A stretch of DNA of 64,000 nucleotides from Marmoricola sp. (GCA_025964775.1 JAOPYE010000002.1:1-64000), one strand, 5' to 3'. Shown: positions 42,933 to 54,907, counted from the stretch's first letter. Numbers and translations are program-made. The notes: generated by a model from the letters alone, not told the origin.

Positions 42933-42974
42933 TCAGCAGCAGCCGCAGCAGTCGCAGCACTCGTTCTCCGCCAT
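42933..42974 (-). CDS. 13-residue Cys-rich micropeptide MAENECCDCCGCC
   Basis: ATG 42974 to TGA 42933 encodes 13 residues with six cysteines in three CC pairs and two acidic residues. A near-perfect Shine-Dalgarno AAGGAGG ends six bases upstream of the ATG, stronger than for most genes here. It lies 43 bp upstream of glpD on the same strand and is divergent from arsR, beyond a candidate ArsR operator. It could be a thiol-rich arsenite- or metal-binding peptide, or a Cys-sensing leader peptide for glpD. Confidence 0.6.
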   Translation of the reverse strand: MAENECCDCCGCC

Positions 42975-42988
42975 CGCACACCTCCTTG

Positions 42989-43014
42989 GAGACATCGACA
43001 TCCTTCTATGTCTC
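42989..43014. promoter_or_regulatory. inverted repeat in the arsR divergent promoter region (candidate ArsR operator)
   Basis: GAGACAT (42989-42995) and ATGTCTC (43008-43014) form an inverted repeat with a 12-bp spacer between the micropeptide gene and arsR. This size and layout suit an ArsR/SmtB dimer site. A second candidate is the direct repeat TCGAAGTCTGT at 43031 and 43057, flanking the arsR start. A TATAGAT at 43045 just before the ATG suggests leaderless arsR transcription. Confidence 0.45.
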
Positions 43015-43053
43015 AGAGTGGTCCAGGAGATCGAAGTCTGTCAATATAGATCC

Positions 43054-43410
43054 ATGTCGAAGTCTGTGTCCGTCCTGAGCCCGGGCGAAACAGTTGCCTG
43101 CTGCTCGCCCCTGGTCTCCTCCCCGCTCCCGCAGGAGACCGCCGAGCAGATCGCACCACTGCTCAAGGCGCTGGCCGATCCGGTCCGACTCCGCCTGCTC
43201 TCCCTGGTCGCAGCCCACGCCGACGGCGAGGCGTGCGTGTGCGACCTGAACGACGCCTTCGACCTGTCCCAGCCGACGATCAGCCACCACCTCAAGGTGC
43301 TGCACGAGTCCGGCCTCCTCGAGCGGTCCAAGCGCGGCGTCTGGGTCTTCTACCGGGTGCAACGCGCAGCACTGGCCGACCTCGCGGCGCTGATCGGCGG
43401 CGGGCTGTGA
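43054..43410 (+). CDS. arsR: ArsR/SmtB-family arsenic-responsive repressor
   Basis: 118 residues from ATG at 43054, with a TATAGAT box right before it. The winged helix has LKALADPVRLRLLSLV, the recognition helix LSQPTISHHLKVLHESGL and the wing KRGVWVFYRV. Cys16 and Cys17 in TVACCSP plus Cys61/Cys63 in EACVCDL correspond to the As(III)-binding set (two adjacent N-terminal Cys plus one in the alpha-3 region) of Corynebacterium ArsR1. It should release DNA on binding arsenite or antimonite. It heads the operon arsR-aquaglyceroporin-arsC, with a GTGA overlap to the next gene. Confidence 0.92.
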   Translation: MSKSVSVLSPGETVACCSPLVSSPLPQETAEQIAPLLKALADPVRLRLLSLVAAHADGEACVCDLNDAFDLSQPTISHHLKVLHESGLLERSKRGVWVFYRVQRAALADLAALIGGGL

Positions 43411-44078
43411 GCCTGTTCCGCAAGGCCGGCGCCGAGTTCGTCGGTACGGCGTTCCTGGTGATGGCCGTGGTCGGATCGGGCATCGCGGCATCCCGGCTCT
43501 CGCCCCACGACGTCGGCCTGCAGCTGCTCGAGAACAGCCTGATCACCGGCGCTGCCCTGGTCGCGCTGATCCTCACCCTGCAGCCGGTCTCCGCGGCCTT
43601 CAACCCGGTGGTCAGCCTCGTCGAGGCCGCCCTCGGCCTGATCCGCTGGTCAGAGGCCGGGATCCTGGCCGTCGCGCAGGTCCTCGGCGGCATCGTCGGT
43701 GCGGTGGTCGCGAACCTGATGTTCAACCTCGGCGCGGTTCACTGGGCCACCCACCATCGCACCGGCGGTGGCCTCTGGCTCGGCGAGGTCGTCGCGACCC
43801 TCGGCCTGGTGGTCGTGATCTTCGGCGCGGTCCACAGCGGCCGCACCGAGACGATCGCCTATGCGGTCGGCGGCTACATCACGGCGGCGTACTGGTTCAC
43901 CTCCTCGACCAGCTTCGCGAACCCCGCGGTGACCGTGGCCCGGATGTTCTCCGACACCTTCGCCGGGATCGCACCCTCGTCGGTGCCGATGTTCGTACTG
44001 ATGCAGCTGATCGGCGGCGCGCTGGCCCTCGGCCTCGTCCGCATCCTGTTTCCGACCGCCACCGTGGAGGCCTCATGA
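43407..44078 (+). CDS. MIP-family aquaglyceroporin of the arsenic operon
   Basis: 223 residues from GTG at 43407 (GTGA overlap with arsR). Six transmembrane helices and the two half-helix loops are present, but the first has NPV (AAFNPVVSLVEA) instead of NPA, and the second has NPA (SFANPAVTVARMF). The variant pore loop and the operon, placed between arsR and arsC, match the AqpS-type solution in which arsenite made by ArsC leaves the cell through a channel instead of an ArsB/Acr3 pump. No Acr3 gene is present in the window. Confidence 0.88.
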   Translation: MSLFRKAGAEFVGTAFLVMAVVGSGIAASRLSPHDVGLQLLENSLITGAALVALILTLQPVSAAFNPVVSLVEAALGLIRWSEAGILAVAQVLGGIVGAVVANLMFNLGAVHWATHHRTGGGLWLGEVVATLGLVVVIFGAVHSGRTETIAYAVGGYITAAYWFTSSTSFANPAVTVARMFSDTFAGIAPSSVPMFVLMQLIGGALALGLVRILFPTATVEAS

Positions 44079-44470
44079 GTGAGAACCCGACAGTCCTGTT
44101 CGTCTGCGTGCACAACGCCGGCCGTTCCCAGATGGCGGCCGGGTTCCTGCAGCACCTCGCCGGGGGCCGGATCGATGTCCTCTCCGCGGGTTCGGAGCCG
44201 GCGGACCAGATCAATCCGGTCGCGATCGAGGCGATGGCCGAGGTCGGCATCGACATCGCCGGCGAGCAGCCCAAGATCCTCAAGGACGAGACCGTTCAGG
44301 CCTCCGACGTCGTGATCACCATGGGCTGTGGCGACGCCTGCCCGTTCTTCCCGGGCAAGCGCTACGAGGACTGGAAGCTCGACGACCCGGCCGGTCAGGG
44401 CATCGAGGCGGTCCGGCCCATCCGGGACGAGATCCGCGCACGGGTGGAGGTACTGATCGCCAGTCTCTGA
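44075..44470 (+). CDS. arsC: arsenate reductase, low-molecular-weight phosphatase type
   Basis: 131 residues from ATG at 44075 (ATGA overlap). It reduces arsenate to arsenite. The P-loop is VCVHNAGRSQ with catalytic Cys11; Cys85 and Cys89 in MGCGDACPFFPG are the redox pair of the relay, and LDDPAGQ holds the general-acid Asp. The pattern is that of the thioredoxin-linked class (pI258 type), although mycothiol-linked variants also occur in actinobacteria. It is the last gene of the operon; the following gene is convergent. Confidence 0.92.
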   Translation: MSENPTVLFVCVHNAGRSQMAAGFLQHLAGGRIDVLSAGSEPADQINPVAIEAMAEVGIDIAGEQPKILKDETVQASDVVITMGCGDACPFFPGKRYEDWKLDDPAGQGIEAVRPIRDEIRARVEVLIASL

Positions 44471-44481
44471 CCGGCGACGTC

Positions 44482-45588
44482 CTACTGGACGACGACCTCG
44501 ATGCGCTGGAACTCCTTGAGCTCGGTGTACCCGGTGGTGGCCATCGAGCGGCGCAGGGCGCCGATCAGGTTCATCGTTCCGTCGGCGACCCGGGAGGGCC
44601 CGAAGAGGATCTCCTCGAGCGTGCCGACCGTGCCGATCTCGACGCGTTCGCCACGAGGCAGGTTCTCGTGGTGCGCCTCGGCGCCCCAGTGGAAGCCCCG
44701 TCCCGGGGCATCGGTGGAGCGGGCGAGCGGCGAGCCGATCATCACCGCGTCGGCACCGCACGCGATGGCCTTGGCGATGTCGCCGCTGCGGCCGATCGAG
44801 CCGTCGGCGATCACGTGCACGTAACGGCCACCGGATTCGTCCATGTAGTCGCGGCGGGCAGCGGCGACATCGGCGACAGCGCTCGCCATCGGCACCGAGA
44901 CCCCCAGGACGGCTCGGGTCGTGTGCGCAGCACCGCCACCGAACCCCACCAGGACACCAGCCGCTCCGGTCCGCATCAGGTGCACGGCCGCCTGGTGCGT
45001 CGCGCACCCGCCGACGATCACCGGTACGTCGAGCTCGTAGATGAACTCCTTGAGGTTCAGCGGCTCGGCCTGGCCCGAGACGTGCTCGGCGCTGACGGTG
45101 GTGCCGCGGATCACGAACATGTCGACCCCCGCGTCGACGACCGTCTTGGCGAACTCCTTGGTCCGCTGCGGCGACAGCGCGCCGGCGACCGTGACGCCGG
45201 CGTCGCGCACCTGGCGCAGCCGCTCGGTGATCAGCTCGGCCCGGATCGGCGTGGAGTAGACCTCCTGCATCCGCTCGACGGCAGCGACCTCGTCGAGCGT
45301 GGAGATCTCCTCCAGCAAGGGGACCGGGTCCTCGTACCGGGTCCAGAGGCCCTCGAGGTTCAGGACACCGAGGCCGCCGTACTGGCCGAGCGCGATCGCG
45401 CTGGCCGGCGACATGACCGAGTCCATCGGTGCCGCCAGGATCGGCAGGTCGAAGCGGTAGGCGTCGATCTGCCACGCCGTCGACACTTCCTCCGGGTCGC
45501 GCGTGCGCCGGCTCGGCACGATGGCGATGTCGTCGAAGGAATACGCGCGGCGGCCACGCTTGGCGCGGCCGATCTCGATCTCAGTCAC
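44482..45588 (-). CDS. guaB3: GuaB3 family IMP dehydrogenase-related protein
   Basis: 368 residues from ATG at 45588. It has the (beta/alpha)8 barrel of IMP dehydrogenase, with APMDSVMSPASAIALGQYGG, VIVGGCATHQAAVHLMRTGA, VIADGSIGRSGDIAKAIACG and GADAVMIGSPLA, but no CBS domains. The loop that holds the catalytic Cys in GuaB reads GVLVGFGGGAAHTTRAV here, with no Cys-Thr pair. The family accompanies guaB in actinobacteria and its exact role is debated. It lies 9 bp downstream of guaB. Confidence 0.92.
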   Translation of the reverse strand: MTEIEIGRAKRGRRAYSFDDIAIVPSRRTRDPEEVSTAWQIDAYRFDLPILAAPMDSVMSPASAIALGQYGGLGVLNLEGLWTRYEDPVPLLEEISTLDEVAAVERMQEVYSTPIRAELITERLRQVRDAGVTVAGALSPQRTKEFAKTVVDAGVDMFVIRGTTVSAEHVSGQAEPLNLKEFIYELDVPVIVGGCATHQAAVHLMRTGAAGVLVGFGGGAAHTTRAVLGVSVPMASAVADVAAARRDYMDESGGRYVHVIADGSIGRSGDIAKAIACGADAVMIGSPLARSTDAPGRGFHWGAEAHHENLPRGERVEIGTVGTLEEILFGPSRVADGTMNLIGALRRSMATTGYTELKEFQRIEVVVQ

Positions 45589-45597
45589 CGCAGGAGT

Positions 45598-47927
<2,330 letters not shown>

Positions 47928-48035
47928 GTCCTCATCGTGCCGATCGCGTGTTGCACATCGGCTGCGCCCCCGTTACGGGCGCGTCAACAAGCGCTCACAG
48001 ACGTCTCGATCGCGATCGCGCCCTAGCATCGGGTC

Positions 48036-48113
48036 ATGAGTGAGTGGATCTACTTCATCCACCCGCCCGAGTTGCGCGCGATGCGGGTCTCGCACCTGCG
48101 CGGCCGGACCTGA
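48036..48113 (+). pseudogene. remnant of a YCII-like protein (N-terminal end)
   Basis: The 25-codon frame begins MSEWIYFIHPPELRAM and ends at TGA. MSEWIYFIHPP is the start of YCII-related proteins (which continue PR-x2-F-x3-MT), but the sequence leaves the family pattern right after HPP and stops. It lies between two minus-strand genes with no other coding signal. A 5' fragment left by deletion is the simplest reading; a short functional peptide cannot be excluded. Confidence 0.45.
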
Positions 48114-48119
48114 TCGCCG

Positions 48120-49061
48120 CTAGCCGACCGGGGCCGGCGGCCGGATCGGCACCAGGTCCGGGTTGTTCGCGTGTGCTGGGGGCTCCCAGCCCGGCGGACC
48201 GAACAGGTACCCGAGCTTGTCGCGCAGGGTGTCGGACGCCCGGACGTTGCGGACGATCTGGGCGTAGTCGCCGTACTGGAGCTTGAGCAGGTTGTGCGTC
48301 TGGACCGGCTTGGTCAGCCCGTACGTCGGCTTCTGCTTCTCCTCGGTGAAGGTGCCGAACATCCGGTCCCAGATGATCAGGATGCCGGCGTAGTTGCGGT
48401 CCAGGTACTCCGGGTCCGAGCCGTGGTGCACCCGGTGGTGCGAGGGCGTGTTCATCACCAGCTCGATCGGGCGCCAGAGCTTGCCGATCATCTCGGTGTG
48501 GGTGAAGAACTGGTAGATCAGGTTGAAGCCGAAGGCCAGGTAGATGGTCCACGGGGCGAAGCCGAGGAACGGCAGCGGCAGCCAGAAGAAGAACTCGAAC
48601 CAGGGATTCCACTTCTGCCGCAGCGCGGTCGCGAAGTTCATGTACTCGCTCGAGTGGTGCGCCTGGTGGGCGGCCCAGCCGATGTTGACCCGGTGCACGA
48701 AACGGTGCGAGCAGTAGAACGCCAGATCGACGCCGGCGATCAGCAGCACCCAGTACCACCAGCGGTCGGTCGGCAACCGCAGCGGAGTGAGGTAGACGAA
48801 CACCGCGGTGTAGACGAAGAACGACCCGACCTTGAGGGCCAGGCTGAACACCAGCGAGACCAGGCCCATGCTCATGCTGGTGCGGGCATCCACGCCGTAG
48901 TAGCCGGTGCGCCTGGCACCCAGCCTGCCATGCCGATCTTCAAAAACAGCCTCGTGGTCGAGCCACTTGAGCGCGGCGAGCTCGATGGCGATCGAGATCA
49001 GGAAGAACGGGACGGCGTACGTCACCGGATTCTTCATCGGGTCGAGCAGCTCGTGCATCAA
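48120..49061 (-). CDS. sterol desaturase / fatty acid hydroxylase family protein
   Basis: 313 residues; start at 49061 or the next ATG at 49058. It is an integral-membrane di-iron enzyme. The metal-binding His clusters are HRFVHR, HQAHHSS, HTEMIG and HHRVHHG, distributed among four or more transmembrane helices. It should hydroxylate or desaturate a lipid (sterol, carotenoid or fatty acid); the substrate is not evident. It is transcribed divergently from a TetR regulator 74 bp away, which probably controls it. Confidence 0.9.
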   Translation of the reverse strand: MMHELLDPMKNPVTYAVPFFLISIAIELAALKWLDHEAVFEDRHGRLGARRTGYYGVDARTSMSMGLVSLVFSLALKVGSFFVYTAVFVYLTPLRLPTDRWWYWVLLIAGVDLAFYCSHRFVHRVNIGWAAHQAHHSSEYMNFATALRQKWNPWFEFFFWLPLPFLGFAPWTIYLAFGFNLIYQFFTHTEMIGKLWRPIELVMNTPSHHRVHHGSDPEYLDRNYAGILIIWDRMFGTFTEEKQKPTYGLTKPVQTHNLLKLQYGDYAQIVRNVRASDTLRDKLGYLFGPPGWEPPAHANNPDLVPIRPPAPVG

Positions 49062-49080
49062 GTCCTCCGCAACACATCCT

Positions 49081-49117
49081 GATATGACTCATGAGTAAGT
49101 TACCACAGGTTCATATC
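49081..49117. promoter_or_regulatory. nested palindromes between desaturase and tetR genes (candidate TetR operator)
   Basis: The perfect 10-bp palindrome ACTCATGAGT (49087-49096) lies within a wider inverted repeat GATATGA (49081-49087) and TCATATC (49111-49117). The 74-bp divergent region makes this the likely site of the adjacent TetR protein controlling both genes. Confidence 0.5.
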
Positions 49118-49135
49118 TGGCGCTAGGATCGTTCC

Positions 49136-49777
49136 GTGGCCACCTCGACGCGCTCCAACGCCGGTACCAAGGGTGTCGCACGTGCGGTCCGGGAGCAACA
49201 GATCGTCGATGCCGCCTGCCGCGCGTTCGGCGAGTCCGGTTTCGCGGCGACCTCGGTGGCCGACATCGCCGAGGCCGCGGGGATCTCCAAACCGCTGATC
49301 TACAACTACTTCGGCTCCAAGGAAGGCCTGTACGCCGTCTGCCTGCACCACGCGGCCGGCACGCTGACCGCCGAGATCGAGCGCACTGCCGCCAGCGGCA
49401 CGGTCGGGCTGGCCCGGGCGATCGTCACCCTGGACGGGATGTTCCGCGCGCTCGAACCGCAGCCGTGGATCTGGCGGCTGGTCAACGACTCGACCGCAGC
49501 GCGTGAGGGCGCCATCGATGCTGAGCTCGCCGAGTACGAGCGCCGGATCTTCACCTTCGGCCACGACGGCGTCGCCGAGCTGATGCAGCTGGCAGGCAAC
49601 GACGATGCCCGCGACCTCTCCGCGATGCACGCGGTCTGGGAGCACACCTTCCGCGCCCTGGTCACGTGGTGGCTCGACCACCCCGGCGAGACCCCCGAGC
49701 AGATGACGCAGCGCTGCATCCGCCTGTTCAGCACGGTGTTCGGCGAGATCGACATCTCAGCGCTGACGGCTCCCTGA
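49136..49777 (+). CDS. TetR/AcrR-family transcriptional regulator
   Basis: 213 residues from GTG at 49136. The DNA-binding domain is typical: QQIVDAACRAFGESGFAATSVADIAEAAGISKPLIYNYFGSKEGLY (about residues 23-68 in pieces). The all-helical C-terminal ligand domain has no specific signature. It is divergent from the sterol-desaturase-type gene and is presumably its repressor, with a lipid-like inducer. Confidence 0.88.
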   Translation: MATSTRSNAGTKGVARAVREQQIVDAACRAFGESGFAATSVADIAEAAGISKPLIYNYFGSKEGLYAVCLHHAAGTLTAEIERTAASGTVGLARAIVTLDGMFRALEPQPWIWRLVNDSTAAREGAIDAELAEYERRIFTFGHDGVAELMQLAGNDDARDLSAMHAVWEHTFRALVTWWLDHPGETPEQMTQRCIRLFSTVFGEIDISALTAP

Positions 49778-49788
49778 CGGTCCGCCGG

Positions 49789-51075
49789 TCAGAAGACCGC
49801 GACCGTCTCGCCCGACCTGGCACGTCGGCGCGAGAAGATCGTCCACGGCAGGACCTGCAGGAAGATGCTGACCACCAGTGCCGAGACGAGCGGGCCGGGT
49901 GCTCCCCAGTCGCGCGCCCAGATGATCGACAGACCCAGATTGGCGGGGATGGCCAGCACCGAGGTGAACGCGACCAGGCGCGCGCCGGCCGGATCGATCA
50001 TCGTCATCGACAGCGGGAAGACGATCGCCTGCAACAGGGTGACAGCGGCTCCGAGCAGCGGCAGCAGGTACCCGAGGTCGATCTTGCCGGCGCTGATCGT
50101 CCGTGCGAGCGGGTCTGACAGCACCACCAGCACCCCGCTGGCGATCAGGGTGCCGACGATGAACGCGGTGAAGATCAGGGCCAGCTTCGGGCCGCTCCCG
50201 GCCGCGACCCGGGCCTTCGTGACCATCGGCCACAACGGCTGGGACGCGGCGATGATCAGCCCGGTGACCGGTGCGAAGATCTGCAGCACCAGGGCGTACC
50301 GCGCCAGCTGGTAGCTGGTCGAGACGTGGCTGAGGACGATGCGGTCGGCCAGGAAAGCCGCCGGCATCGCCAGCGAGGTGATGAAGACCGGGATCGCAAG
50401 ACTGCGCACCGAGGCACCCGGGTAGCGCCTCCGGAAAGGCGCACGACGTACGGCCGTCGCCCACGGGAACCGGTCCAGCCGAGAACTCACCATCATCGTT
50501 GCGACGTTGATGCACAGGATGGCCAGCGACGGGATCGCGACCAGTGCCCGCGCGTCGAGGTGCAGCAGGTAGAGGAGCCAGACAAAAACCGCGGACAGGA
50601 TCGAACCGAGTGCGCCGACGGCGATCGCCAGGTGGTTCCGCCCGGTCGCGAGCAGGACGCTCTGGCCCAGGGCAGGTACGAAGCTGACGGCATAGAGGAT
50701 CACCGCGATGGCCACGAACTCGTTCGATCCGGAGGCGTTGCCCAGGAGCCTGGGCCACAGATCGAACAGACCGAGAACCAGGGCGAACGCGGCCAGGACC
50801 ACGCCCGAAAGGCTCAGCACCCGGATGGCGGTGGTCGTGGTTGCGAGGCTCTGCTCGTCGTCGACCCCGCGCGCCGAGATCACCTGCGTCACCGAGGCGC
50901 CGGCGCCGAGGTTGTTCAACGGAATCAGCACGAGCACCGAGACGATCAACGCGTAGCTGCTGAAGGCGTCCTCGCCGTAGTGCTTCAGGATCAGGTGACT
51001 GACGACCAGTCCCGCGATGCCCTGCGGAAGGAACGCGAAGACGCGCGCGAGGACGCTGTACGCCAGGGCTCTCAT
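49789..51075 (-). CDS. polysaccharide/lipid flippase-like membrane protein (Wzx/MOP family)
   Basis: 428 residues from ATG at 51075 with about 12 transmembrane helices. The N-terminal ARVFAFLPQGIAGLVVSHLIL and the two-fold helix pattern match oligosaccharide flippases of the MOP superfamily (polysaccharide biosynthesis protein). It would move an undecaprenyl- or lipid-linked glycan across the membrane. It is followed upstream by two acyltransferase-like genes on the same strand, so the three may act on one envelope lipid or glycolipid. Confidence 0.8.
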   Translation of the reverse strand: MRALAYSVLARVFAFLPQGIAGLVVSHLILKHYGEDAFSSYALIVSVLVLIPLNNLGAGASVTQVISARGVDDEQSLATTTTAIRVLSLSGVVLAAFALVLGLFDLWPRLLGNASGSNEFVAIAVILYAVSFVPALGQSVLLATGRNHLAIAVGALGSILSAVFVWLLYLLHLDARALVAIPSLAILCINVATMMVSSRLDRFPWATAVRRAPFRRRYPGASVRSLAIPVFITSLAMPAAFLADRIVLSHVSTSYQLARYALVLQIFAPVTGLIIAASQPLWPMVTKARVAAGSGPKLALIFTAFIVGTLIASGVLVVLSDPLARTISAGKIDLGYLLPLLGAAVTLLQAIVFPLSMTMIDPAGARLVAFTSVLAIPANLGLSIIWARDWGAPGPLVSALVVSIFLQVLPWTIFSRRRARSGETVAVF

Positions 51076-51099
51076 CCCGTGCTCACCCTGGCGCCGGCG

Positions 51100-51933
51100 T
51101 CAGTCATCGATTCTGCCGAAGAAGTTGGTCAGCGGCGTGTCGATGGCTTCGGGCCAGGCCAGGACAGCGACCTCATGGATTGCCAGCATGGCGTCGAGCA
51201 AGTCCTCAGGGGTGGCGTAGTCGCGGGAGTCCAACGGCGCGTGGAGCTGGAGGTACGGGTGCCCGTCGTCGTCGCGGTGCGCGGTGACAGCCACGACGAC
51301 GCTGTCGGTCTTCGTGGCGAGCCGGGGAGCCCCGGAGGCGCCAAGCACCCGGCGGTTGAGGAACGTGACTTCGGTGCGACTCGCCACGTCGGACGCGATC
51401 GCGACAACCGCCCCGGGGACGAGGATCTCCAGCAGTGCCGCACTGCCGCCGTCGGTCGAGACGAGCTCAGCGCCGCGCCGGACGTTCGAGAAGTGCTGGC
51501 GGAACATCTCCATCTGACCAACGGGGTTCAGCACCTGCTCGAGGGCGAGTGCCTTCATCTCGACGCCGTGACGCGCGATCGACCCGAACATGCCGTCGTA
51601 CTGCCAGTGGTGCATGAAACTGAGGACCGTCGGCCTGCTCAGGTCCCGCTGGGTGAGGTGCTCGATGTTCCGGACCGGCTGCCGGGTGATGTACCGGGGC
51701 TTGTAACGCAGGTACCGACGGCGTACGTCGTGCTCGAGCAGGCCACGGGCCAGCTCCGGGATCTCGGGAGCGCGCTCGGTCTCCCCGACGACGTAGGTCA
51801 TGCTCTCGAGGAAGTACTCGCGCCGTTCGTCGGAGGCCCAGATCTTGTCGGCGCGCGACCGCACCATCGCGTCGATCGCCACCATGGGGAACAGGCCGCG
51901 CACCCGCTCTAATCTGTCCCGCATCGCCGACAC
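51100..51933 (-). CDS. lysophospholipid acyltransferase-like protein
   Basis: 277 residues from a start at 51933. The block VLSFMHHWQYDGMFGS contains an H-x4-D motif (HHWQYD) as in LpxL/HtrB and PIM acyltransferases. The later IASDVASRTEVTFLNRRVLGASGAPRLA matches the family's second part. It would transfer an acyl chain to a membrane glycolipid at the inner face of the membrane. It is a paralogue of the next gene and is probably co-transcribed with the flippase. Confidence 0.7.
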   Translation of the reverse strand: MSAMRDRLERVRGLFPMVAIDAMVRSRADKIWASDERREYFLESMTYVVGETERAPEIPELARGLLEHDVRRRYLRYKPRYITRQPVRNIEHLTQRDLSRPTVLSFMHHWQYDGMFGSIARHGVEMKALALEQVLNPVGQMEMFRQHFSNVRRGAELVSTDGGSAALLEILVPGAVVAIASDVASRTEVTFLNRRVLGASGAPRLATKTDSVVVAVTAHRDDDGHPYLQLHAPLDSRDYATPEDLLDAMLAIHEVAVLAWPEAIDTPLTNFFGRIDD

Positions 51934-51945
51934 GGGGGCACTTTA

Positions 51946-52800
51946 TCAGCCGGAGGTCGGCCCCGAAGCCGGTCTCTCCTCGAGGTGTCCCCAGCGGGTG
52001 AGGGGCTGGTCGACCGCCTCCGGCCAGGCCAGCACCGCGGGTTCGTGCACCGCCAGGATGGCGGCGAGAAGCTCTGCCGGATCGGCGTGGTCAGCAGGCT
52101 CCAACGGCTGGTGCACCTGCAGGTAGCTTCCCGCCCCGTCGCGGTGCGAGGTCACTGCTGTCACCGGGCTGTTCGTGAGCATCGCGATCCGGGCGGCGCC
52201 GAACGAGCCCAGCACCTGCCGCCCCAGGAACGTCACCGGCGTGTGCCCGGCGACATCGGAAGCGATCGCCATCGTCACCCCCGGCTTCATCTTCGCGACC
52301 ACCGAGTCCGTGCCGTCGCCGGCGGGGAGGATCGCCCCACCTCGGGCGATCACCTGCATCTGCTGGCGGATGTAGGGCGGCGCCTCGGCCGTGAATGCCC
52401 AGGGCATGCTCAGCACCGTCATGTCCAGGCCGTGGCGCCGCAGCGAGCCGAACATGCCGTAGTACTGGTGGTGGTGCATGAAGCTGAGCACCGTGGGGCG
52501 GCTCCGGTCGCGGCGGGTGGTCAGCCACTCGACGTCGCGGACCTGCTGGCGCATCATCAGCCTCGGGTGATAGCGCAACCAGTTGCGCAGCAGCGAGTGC
52601 TCGGCATGCCCGCGGGCCAGCGACGCGGCCTCGTCGGCCCGGTCGGTGTGCTCGAGCAGGAACGTCATCGCTGCCTCGTTGCTGTGGCGGAACTCGTCCC
52701 ACTCCCACAGCTTGTCGATGCGACGTTGCACCAGTCCCGGCAACGCCCTCGCCGGCACCGCGGCGCGTACGTGGTGCAGAGAACCGAGAATCCCTCCCAT
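51946..52800 (-). CDS. acyltransferase-like paralogue with altered active-site motif
   Basis: 284 residues from ATG at 52800. It is similar to the protein at 51100-51933 along its length (TVLSFMHHHQYYGMFGSLRRHG, AIASDVAGHTPVTFLGRQVLGSFGAARIA, AILAVHEPAVLAWPEAVD). The catalytic motif reads HHHQYY, with Tyr where the paralogue has Asp, so the His-Asp dyad is broken. It may be inactive or act as a partner subunit. It lies 12 bp upstream of its paralogue. Confidence 0.68.
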   Translation of the reverse strand: MGGILGSLHHVRAAVPARALPGLVQRRIDKLWEWDEFRHSNEAAMTFLLEHTDRADEAASLARGHAEHSLLRNWLRYHPRLMMRQQVRDVEWLTTRRDRSRPTVLSFMHHHQYYGMFGSLRRHGLDMTVLSMPWAFTAEAPPYIRQQMQVIARGGAILPAGDGTDSVVAKMKPGVTMAIASDVAGHTPVTFLGRQVLGSFGAARIAMLTNSPVTAVTSHRDGAGSYLQVHQPLEPADHADPAELLAAILAVHEPAVLAWPEAVDQPLTRWGHLEERPASGPTSG

Positions 52801-52848
52801 GCGTCAGAACCTACCGTCCGCCCAACGGTCCCGCAGCCGGAACGCAGC

Positions 52849-52892
52849 GACCCGGCACGGCATCGCGGATGAGCGCGATGCCGTACCGGGTC
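52849..52892 (-). terminator. strong hairpin terminator downstream of groEL
   Basis: Arms 52849-52866 and 52875-52892 pair over 18 bp with one mismatch and an 8-nt loop, beginning 15 bp after the groEL stop. It lies between groEL and the acyltransferase-like gene on the same strand, so it insulates the latter from heat-shock transcripts. Confidence 0.75.
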
Positions 52893-52907
52893 AGTGTCAG
52901 GCGAACC

Positions 52908-54536
<1,629 letters not shown>

Positions 54537-54547
54537 TCAAAGCAGTT

Positions 54548-54587
54548 GTGTGCCTGAGGACGCGCTTGCACGCTTCCTCAGGCACAC
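54548..54587 (-). other. intercistronic hairpin between groES and groEL
   Basis: Perfect 13-bp arms at 54548-54560 and 54575-54587 with a 14-nt loop lie in the 86-bp gap between groES and groEL. It could attenuate transcription or set the relative amounts of GroES and GroEL by processing. Confidence 0.6.
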
Positions 54588-54613
54588 GACCTGTTGTTGA
54601 TCAGACGGAGTGA

Positions 54614-54907
54614 TCAGGAAACGACGGCGAGGACGTCGCGCGCGGACAGGATGAGGTACTCCGCACCCGCGTACTTGACCTCGGTGCCGCCGTACTTGCT
54701 GTAGATGACCTTGTCGCCGACGTTCACGTCGAGCGGGACCCGGTTGCCGTTGTCGTCGATGCGGCCGGGGCCGGTCGAGACGACCATGCCCTCCTGCGGC
54801 TTCTCCTTGGCGGTGTCCGGGATGACCAGGCCGGAAGCCGTGGTCTGCTCGGCTTCGAGGGGCTGCACGAGGATGCGATCCTCGAGGGGCTTGATGTTGA
54901 CCGACAC
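54614..54907 (-). CDS. groES: co-chaperonin GroES
   Basis: 97 residues from GTG at 54907, with GGAGG eight bases upstream; the longer open frame is a shadow. It is the heptameric lid of Gro[21 protein letters not shown], the mobile loop [19 protein letters not shown], and [18 protein letters not shown] are standard. It is preceded by two CIRCE elements and followed by groEL. Confidence 0.96.
   Translation of the reverse strand: MSVNIKPLEDRILVQPLEAEQTTASGLVIPDTAKEKPQEGMVVSTGPGRIDDNGNRVPLDVNVGDKVIYSKYGGTEVKYAGAEYLILSARDVLAVVS

Noticed and set aside
42989..43070. Mobile-element ends near arsR suggested by direct repeats
   Set aside because: The repeats are 11 bp with no transposase gene or target duplication; operator function is simpler.
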